64,000 bases of DNA from Oscheius onirici (lineage: Eukaryota; Nematoda; Chromadorea; Rhabditida; Rhabditidae): contig OW051468.1 in NCBI GenBank assembly GCA_932521025.1, positions 8,370,064-8,434,063 of the forward strand, given 5' to 3'. The notes under the pieces were generated by a model that saw nothing but the letters and a program-made list of their open reading frames with translations, was not told the DNA's origin and did no database searches. The stretch's first letter is position 1. Every line of letters starts with the position of its first letter. Below are positions 56,925 through 64,000 of the stretch, piece after piece. The position numbers and the translations under genes were made by a program.

Positions 56925-59900
56925 CTATTCCTCCGCGATTTGAAGTGTATCTTCAGGACTCCCAGTGTCGTCAATTTGCATGGCTTCCGGCGAAGGTGAC
57001 CTAAAACAGAATAGTGCCGCCTATTCATGAAAGTTACCTCGGAGGCGGTTGTTGACTAGGCAGTGGCTGGGAAGGCGGCTTGACCCAAGGACTGTGGGAC
57101 ACTGGATGAGACGGATAACCCGAATATCTGTCTGGACCAGGCCCTTTTGGCAAGGGAATAGACGACAATGAGGAAGCCGGCGGTGCACCACTCGATCTAA
57201 ATGTTTCTAGTCTTTTTTCAATGAATGCGTGTCAAAACTTTGCTCTGCGATAACTGCAAGTACAGACCGTTTTTTAACAATAAGAACCCCAGATAAACTT
57301 TCTCTACTCACCGTCTGCTCTGGCTCGAAGCAGTTGAGTTCTTTTTCTGTGGCAGGTACGTGGCCGGCTGGCTAGCAGGCAGATTGAGACGAATCGCCGC
57401 CGACGACATTGACGTCTTCTTCAGATTTGGCTTGTTGATTGGAGGCAGCGTGTGTCCAGACGAGGGAGGGGCTGCTGGAATGGAGAAAGTTCAAAAATTA
57501 ACAAAAAGTACCAGCAGGGAAAGGAGGCGGATTCGAAGAAGAAGGAGAAACCAGCAGCGGAACCTGCGGAGTTGTTGGAGTTGATGGCTCCTTGTTAGCT
57601 GCTTCCTTGTCGTCTTTCTACAAAAAAATCTGCTAGAATCTCGGATTTTTTTACCTTTGGAATCTTGAAATTTTTATGCAAAGTCTGTTGCAGGAATGGC
57701 AAGGCAGGAGTCGGAGGATCAGAAGCCTGGAATTTGAGCTTTTTTCCAGGTGTCTAACAGTACAAACCTTGTGTTTCTTGTTATCCCGATCCCTTGACCC
57801 AACTTCTGCCTTTCTTTTCCTCTTCGTGTCCTCCTTCGATCGATCAAACTTGTCTTTGATCTGAAAAAAGTCATGATTCGAAACAAGTCCCACTAAACCT
57901 TGTCATCCTTCTTCGGCTCTTTCTTCTTCCTCTCAGCTACCAGTTTTTCTCTGTCAATTTTTGCCTTGTCCTTCTCTGTCTTCATCTTCTGCTGATCCAC
58001 CGAAGGCGACGCTCTTTGCTTTGAAATCTGAGAAAGAATCTCCAAAAACTACCGTAACCTACCTTGAGAATGAGTGGCTTGGCGTCCAGCTTGTCCGGAC
58101 GAGTAGGGATTGTTCCTGCCTCTATTTCCTGTTTGACCAGCACCGGAGGTTCGATCTTGGGCGTCTGAACAAGATTTTAAACTTTTCTTAAAAAATTACC
58201 GTTAATACTGTCGGAGTCGTCGAAGTAGAAGCCACATTTGCTATCAAACCTTCCGGACGAAGCCCAGGAGCTGGCGGAGAGTCCAATCCATTATCGTAGA
58301 TATCACTGTAATAGTCTCTTTTCAAAAGCCTTCTCCCTATTTATATTCACCTAACTAGAGACTTCTTAACCGGCTGTGCAGCAGGCATAGGAGTTACTGG
58401 CTTCTTTGCTTGTAGGAGCAGCTCCAGACTGTTCTTTCTCATCGGCTGAATTCGCGTCTTTTCGAAGGCGTCTGCTTGAGAGAGGGGAGTAGTCATCGGC
58501 TGTCCTGGGATTGGGGTTTGGGGTGAGGAAGTCGAGTTTGGAGTCGAGAGCATAGAAGCGAGGTTTTTTGGAGGCGGAGGCGGATCACAGGTCTCGTCGT
58601 CTGAGTCTTCCTCATGGAAAGGCGAATCGACGGCTGTTGGAGTTGCAGGAAAGGCTGAATCTTATGGTTTGTTACTGAAAATGGCCTGAAATTAGTCCTC
58701 TGGCGCTTCATCTACTTTAGCCCGGCGGCATCGGGTTCAGAGCAAGGTTTCACTGTGAACAAAGTATTTTTAAGCTTTGCGATGTTCTGCACAGTTGTAG
58801 AGTTTATCAAATACTACAACTTTGTAGAACATCTAAAAGCTGGAAAATGTCGTCTTCGATAAAAAAAAGGGCAGTTATTTAACTTACAGGAGGCGGACAA
58901 GTAGTCACTGAACGATCTCTGAAGCTGTGGCCTTTCCGGCTCAGATATCGGAAGTCCGGAAGACTTTCTGGATCCTCGGGTGCCACCTCTCCGAGCAGTT
59001 GCCAGCACACCCGCTTTTTGAGAGTCTAAAAAGATATTTTGACCCATCTTTCAAAAGACAAACGTCGCGGCTTCTTGATCGCCTCAGGAGCACCTCCAAC
59101 GGAATCCGTCGACGCTGTTCGATCGCCCATATTGACGGCTTTCCGTTGTCGCGGTCGACGTTTACCCGTTGCTCCACCACGAGCATTCGGACTGCTTCCA
59201 AAGGCCAAAGGATTGCCGTGTGGAGACGGTGAGGGATAGCTACTGCCGCTGCCGACAGATCGGTCGTCTGGAAAGTCGAAAATGTCCGGAGTTGAGGGCA
59301 GTCCAGAGGAGACACTTTGCTGAAAGTAGATCTAAGATTTTTTCCTTTCGACTGGAAGTTCAGCAAAACTTCTTACTCCTGATTGTGTCGGAAAACAAAT
59401 ATGAAGAATTGTGCGTTTATTTTTGTCCGAGGTCTTTGATCTTACTAAATTTCCAGCTACAACTTTCAATACTGTAGTTTTACAAGGAGCAATCTGCTCT
59501 CTGTCCGGTTACCTGGCAAGTCGATAAAATTTGAATCGATTAAAACATTGTTCGAATGGTCATGATACCAGATGTTTTGATGCCGCTACCCATCCGCTAC
59601 CTATCCTGTCCACTAATCTGTCCCAGTAACCATGTTCAGTCTGACTCTTTCTTGTTCCACCTGGACAATCTGTTCTCTCCAGCGTTTTCTTGTCTTATCT
59701 TCTTTTGGCGAACCACCCCTCTTTGACTCTTCTCTTCATACCCCTAATAGAGACTATCTATGTTCTCAGTAGTAAAAGCTTAACTATGTTCAAAAAATAT
59801 CCCCGATTCTACCTTGTCACGACTATTTATAGTCCATCTTCAAGTTCTCAGCTTAGCATCTAATCCCAACAGAACTCGACCTGCTCCTAGTAACGGACAA

Positions 59901-62646
59901 CGCAAACAGAACCACAGATGATATTTTACACTGTTCTAGGAAAGACTGTCTTCACGTTGTTATTCCCAGAGTCATCAGACGACCTACCGTCATTCGAAGA
60001 CGAGCATTTTCAAGAGGGCTAAGCTGAGTGATTCCCCCAAGTCGTGATGGTACAGAACTGGCATCGAACTTGGCCGAGTGCAGAGGCGTAGTCGTTTTAG
60101 AGTCTCCGTCGAAAGCGTCGGCATTTTTGCAAAAGGCCTCCTAAACTCGTTTGATTAGTTCGATGTCCAGTCTGTACCACACTACCAGATCGGAATAAGC
60201 ATGCGTATACGATTGTTCAGAATGAAGACGCTGATTGCGAGGCAGAGCTTCGGGACGACTCGGCATCGAAGTCTCGACGTCTTCAATCTCTTTAAACGAT
60301 GCCAAGAAACTCATTGGCGATACGTTCTCTTCCACCTGTATCGCCGGCTCAAGATCTGGCTGCTGCTGCGAGCGTTTTGGTTGCGGTAACCAAGAGTCTC
60401 CAATTTTATCCACAAACGAAGCAACAATATTCGACGAGTCAGTACACGGTTCGGCCGGATCCGCAGTCCCACGAGCTCCGACATTGTTGATGGCTCGATT
60501 CACAATGCAGGGAATGCTGTTCGTTCTGAATTTTTAATTTTTCTGTACACAATTTTAGTCACTTTTCTCATTTTCAGTATTCTCTCGATATTTCTAGCCT
60601 TTTCCACTCGTGTTTCATGTTTCTGGCTAATTTTATCAAACTCTGTGTGCAAAGAAAACTATAGACGCACGTAAAGTCAAAAAAATGTACCAGGAATCTA
60701 TTAACAAATTGTCTTGGAGAAAAAAACACGAAGATCACGCAGCTTAGTTGTTTTTTCGACTGTTTTGTTCATTCTGGGGTTCATTTACACGCCGAGTTCG
60801 ATAAAAGTAGCTAGAAACTAGAAAAATAGGTGGAAAAAAGTAGAAAAGAGAAGCTGTTGAACTTGACTAACCGATTGAAAACGCCGGTGAGTTGCTTGTC
60901 AATGTCCGGAGACAGCGAAGTTCCGTCAGTTCTGACGAGCTGCACATGCCACTTTTTCTCCTTGTTCTGCTCAATTCGTACTGCAAAGATTTTTTATATT
61001 TTATTTTACGAAACTTTTACCGGAATGAAGATGATTTCCTGTAAATTGCAGCTCAAATCTCGTTGGGGAAGCATAAATCTTCAGCTTGACTGTATTACCT
61101 CCCTTCCAATTGCCTCGTGTGATACAAATAACCGACTCCCAGAGCGTATTGTGCATTTGCTGAGTGCGGAGAAGGGGTAAGATCTGATAAAATTTAATTT
61201 TTTTAACAACTTCTCCCACCTTGTCCAGATTTCTGATGTCTTCCAGGTAAATTTCTCCAAGAATCACATCATTCTCTTCCTTGAGAAAATCTAGACTCAT
61301 CGTGTAGCTGTGAGCAGCAATATGAGATGGCAAATTCGTCCGAAAGGTCATTTCACTGTTCTGTAACGGTTTTTGTTGAAAACATAAGGCAATTGGACAC
61401 ACCTTGAAGTCAAAATCGCTGGTATGAACGTAGGCATTTATGTGTTGACGAATGACCGAATATCTGGCCAGATATTTCTCCAATTGCTTGTAAATCGACT
61501 CGGAGATCATTAGAGGAACTGAGAACCGTAAACACCAACATGCTGGCATTTTCTTCTTTGCGTTCCAGGGCTCTCTGTAGGAAAAATTGATATTCTTCTT
61601 TTTTTCAGCTTACCCGATTAAAGAAACTGGCAAATCCGACTCTTTTTCGTTCGAAACAATGGACAGCTCCAAATATGGCAGATCCATGTCTAAAAGGGAG
61701 AATTTGCTTGCCCGAAATTGATCATACCATGTATGAGATCAAAAGCCGTGCGAGTCGTGGCATTCGAGTAGTGTGCATCGACAAAATAGTAGATTCTGGT
61801 CAGTCGGACGGCGTCTCTTTTGAGAATGTATCCAAAAGCGGACGAGTTGATTTTCTCAAACGCTGACTGGGTGGCCTGTTGAGCAAGATAGTTCTCGACA
61901 GCTTCGAGAGAAGTGGTGTATGTCTGTCTGTCGATGCTGAAGGAATATTATAGAAACTTGTTTTATTGGAAATTTATTTATAAAAAAATACAAAACCCTA
62001 CGGATTATTTGAAGAAGGTACGGCATTCAGGATGGCGTAGATGGCGCTTCGAAATTCCTCGTATTCTCTTCGTTCCAATAGTTCCTTAGCTTCGGGACTG
62101 TCTACAAGCGGCCGGCCGAAGAATCCCATTCGACAATAAGCAATCTGAAGAAATTGTATTAGCGTTATGAATTAAGCAAACATACTGTTTTCTCTTCTGT
62201 TCGTATTTCCATATGCAAATCGGAGCTTTTTATGACGAGAAGGTCGTTTTCTTGTGTGAATGAGCAGCTAAAACGGAGCTGTATATGACTAATTTGACCG
62301 CTTACTCTAAGCTATGAGCCAATTGTTTCAGCTGATCGAAATATTGAGCACTTGTATCAACTAAATTCGATAAAATTAGCTGAAAATATAGTTTTTACCT
62401 GGAATGTGTCGGCGCATGAAACCAATAGCTTGAATTACATCGATTCGGCTTTCTGCATCAAATACCAGCCGTTTTTCCTGTAAAATTAGCGTAATTCTGT
62501 CATAAAAAAAACAGAAATACCATGAGATTTCGTCGAAGTGCCTGTCCGAAACCTTCCCACGAGAGCTTTTGTGACGACTGGCGAATTCTTTCCATTCTCA
62601 TCTCCTGATCGATTTTGGCCAAGTCAAAATCTTCTTCTATCGTCAT
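56925..62646 (-). CDS. MED1: Mediator complex subunit 1 (MED1)
   Basis: Many small exons run from 62646 (MTIEEDFDLAKIDQEMRM) to a stop at 56925 (ending LQIAEE); the first are 62646-62521 and 62477-62399. The N-terminal half matches the MED1 domain in order: SSQKLSWEGFGQALRRN, RLVFDAESRIDV, LHMEIRTEEKTIAYC, GRPLVDSPEAKELLE with YEEFRSAIYAIL, LTRIYYFVDAHYS, DLPVSLI, MPACWCLRFSVPLMISES and ELQFTGNHLH. The C-terminal half (from about 60520) is a low-complexity Ser/Pro/Lys tail with KKPRRLSF and GRPLP-like stretches, as in MED1. MED1 links transcription factors, including nuclear receptors, to RNA polymerase II. A classical LXXLL box could not be located with certainty. An intron at about 59990-59330 is long, and a later intron carries a palindromic repeat. 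Confidence 0.85.
58752..58850. repeat. Palindromic repeat, family 1 copy
   Basis: In a MED1 intron. Inner arms GCACAGTTGTAGAG / ACTACAACTTTGTAGAAC, outer AAGCTTTGCGATGTTC / GAACATCTAAAAGCTGG. Confidence 0.8.
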
Positions 62647-63003
62647 TTTGTTCTCGGCCGGTTAAAAACCCTGAAAGCGGCGATAAATTATTTTTTCGAG
62701 AGAAATATGCTGGAGAACGAGTTGGAAGAACCTTATTTTGAAAAGCGTTGCGCGCGAGAGGCAGACATTCGAACGTCCTCTGCATCCCTCACCTTTATCA
62801 TTTTTCCCAAATTTGCTTTTACTTGTCCACATTTCTTTATTTTTATCTGCTTGTTAGAGAAAAACTATCGAAAACAGAACAAATCACAAACACACAACAA
62901 ATACCTCTCCTGCCACGCATTCTGCTTCACTTTTTCAATCCTTTCACTTTTCACATCTTCACGAGCAAAAACCAACCATTTTCAGCCAGTTTAACTAGCA
63001 AAC
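62647..63003. promoter_or_regulatory. Divergent promoter region of MED1 and HBS1
   Basis: 357 bp between two divergent starts. It is T-rich on the plus strand with TTTTCAG (about 62980) shortly before the HBS1 start, usable as a trans-splice acceptor. No specific binding site can be named. Confidence 0.45.
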
Positions 63004-64000
63004 ATGGGCAGTCGACATAGAAAGAAGCTCAATTATGATGATGGTAAGTCGCTAATAGTGTATGACCTCGTTTCTTTCAGAAATGAGCGATGATGACGAC
63101 TATTTTGGACGTTCATACGAAGAAGATCCCGTAGCTCTTTCCCCAGGATCCTGTAAGTTTACTTTCTTCTTTTTTTTACGATTTTTCACATTCAGCACAA
63201 TTTGTATACCGACGACACCGCCTGTCGTCCTCCAACACCTACAAATCCACGCTTACCGACTATATTCCAAAAGAACACGTCCTGGAGAATGATGTCGTGG
63301 ACGATTCAGTTTTTCGAATGGATGACAGTCAGTTTTTTTCCTCGTAGCTGCTAACGTTTGCCATTTTAGTCGACGAGAAGCCGGAGACCGTCCAACAGTC
63401 ACAATCTAGCCTCTCTTATGGTCCACCTCCTGGATTCGAGGCTTTTCAACAAAAACACATAGTCTTAACACTTCCCCCGATGCCAAAAAGGGTCGCTGAC
63501 CTGCCGGAAAGTTCAAATCAAGAATCCATAAAAGTAGGGAGAGTTTTTGTTCTTTCTTTTCATTAAAGTTTTAGCCCGTATTACCCAGCATATCGAATCT
63601 CAAAGTGACGGAGCAGGGGCGCAGTTCCTCAAAATCTCCGTCCCGGAAGAAGAACGAGCCAAAGCAGACGGTCACACCGCAACAAAATCTTGGAAGTATT
63701 CCGGCTAATTCAAGTACACACAGGTAGAAAACCCCTTTTTTTACAGTAACCCCAGAATTTAGACTAAATCAGCTGGCGGCCATTTCTTCAGCCAGTTCCA
63801 CGCCTCGAAGACCACGAAAAGCTCCTCAGGGAGAAAAGCTGCTGATTAATCTCGTCGTTGTCGGCCACGTCGATGCCGGCAAGTCGACCTTGATGGGACA
63901 TCTTCTTTATCAAGTCAGTGATTTCTTGTTTCTTTTCCTAATTCACATTTAGCTCGGCTGCGTCGACCAGCGAACAATTCACAAATATAAGCAAGAATCG
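63004..64000 (+). CDS. HBS1L: HBS1-like translational GTPase (3' end cut by window edge)
   Basis: Exons visible: 63004-63043, 63081-63152, 63196-63327, 63370-63533, 63575-63723, 63763-63913 and 63953-64000, in phase. It starts [20 protein letters not shown], the acidic N-terminus typical of HBS1 (RHRRLNYD-type), followed by a Ser/Pro/Lys-rich linker. The G domain begins [21 protein letters not shown] (P-loop) and runs on as [14 protein letters not shown] until the window ends. HBS1 binds Pelota/Dom34 and releases stalled ribosomes in no-go and nonstop decay. Related EF1A and eRF3 share the P-loop, but the N-terminal region and the VDQRTIHKY sequence favour HBS1. All introns are 37-52 nt. Confidence 0.92.

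Noticed and set aside
63062-63292. Separate small ORF inside the HBS1 gene
   Set aside because: It reads through a GT/AG intron; splicing gives the HBS1 frame instead.

Overview
This window is nuclear DNA from a small, intron-rich animal genome, most likely a free-living or parasitic nematode. The evidence is the gene set and gene style. Intact orthologues include GSK-3, ETR-1/CELF, SCP phosphatase, NHX-8-type sodium/proton exchanger, PSAT, MED1, NXT1, TRAP-alpha, NAXE, a NEURL2-like protein and HBS1. There are also C-type lectin genes, an ET-module-like secreted protein and a CASPR/neurexin-IV-like receptor. Most introns are only 34-50 nt, begin GT and end in T-rich TTTCAG or TTTTAG. Genes are packed closely on both strands. 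GC content looks near the middle forties. I cannot name the species. I see no rRNA gene, no CRISPR array and no bacterial-type operon; all exon models come from reading splice sites and frames by eye.

Layout. 1-612 (-): RRM protein resembling RBM7, cut by the window edge. 1273-2194 (+): BTB/BACK protein, convergent with nxt-1 at 2258-2735 (-). From 7452 down to 2258 runs a compact minus-strand train: C-type lectin, RING protein, a Ser/Arg-rich orphan, TRAP-alpha and nxt-1, with gaps as small as 67 nt. 7484-7756 (+): small basic ORF head-to-head with the lectin. 8557-11352 (-): SCP/CTDSP phosphatase in ten exons, with a phase-compatible alternative first exon at 11504-12032. 12033-21800 is gene-poor, with palindromic repeats and a few isolated coding-like exons. 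21808-23185 holds secreted/lectin-like fragments whose frames do not join. 24457-27972 (+): ETR-1/CELF. 28943-30025 (-): NAXE. 30026-33331 is mostly repeats. 33332-35307 (+): GSK-3. 35783-37051 (-): NEURL2-like gene with an apparent opposite-strand small gene inside its first intron. 37301-39877 (+): NHE8-type exchanger. 39980-44722 (-): lectin, ET-module Gly/Asn-rich secreted protein and PSAT in a tight same-strand series. 45554-47864: a 2.3 kb element with about 430 bp terminal inverted repeats. 47943-54939 (-): CASPR/neurexin-IV-like receptor. 56925-62646 (-): MED1. 63004 to the end (+): HBS1 GTPase, cut by the window edge.

The genes are mostly unrelated housekeeping, signalling and secreted functions. 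Their arrangement is informative: same-strand trains with very short gaps, AATAAA signals overlapping stop codons, and TTTCAG acceptors just upstream of start codons all fit nematode-style operons and trans-splicing, but only transcript data would show this. The most distinctive non-genic features are a family of about ten palindromic elements of roughly 100 bp sharing the core CAAAGTTGTAGA / CTACAACTTTG, and the long-TIR element.
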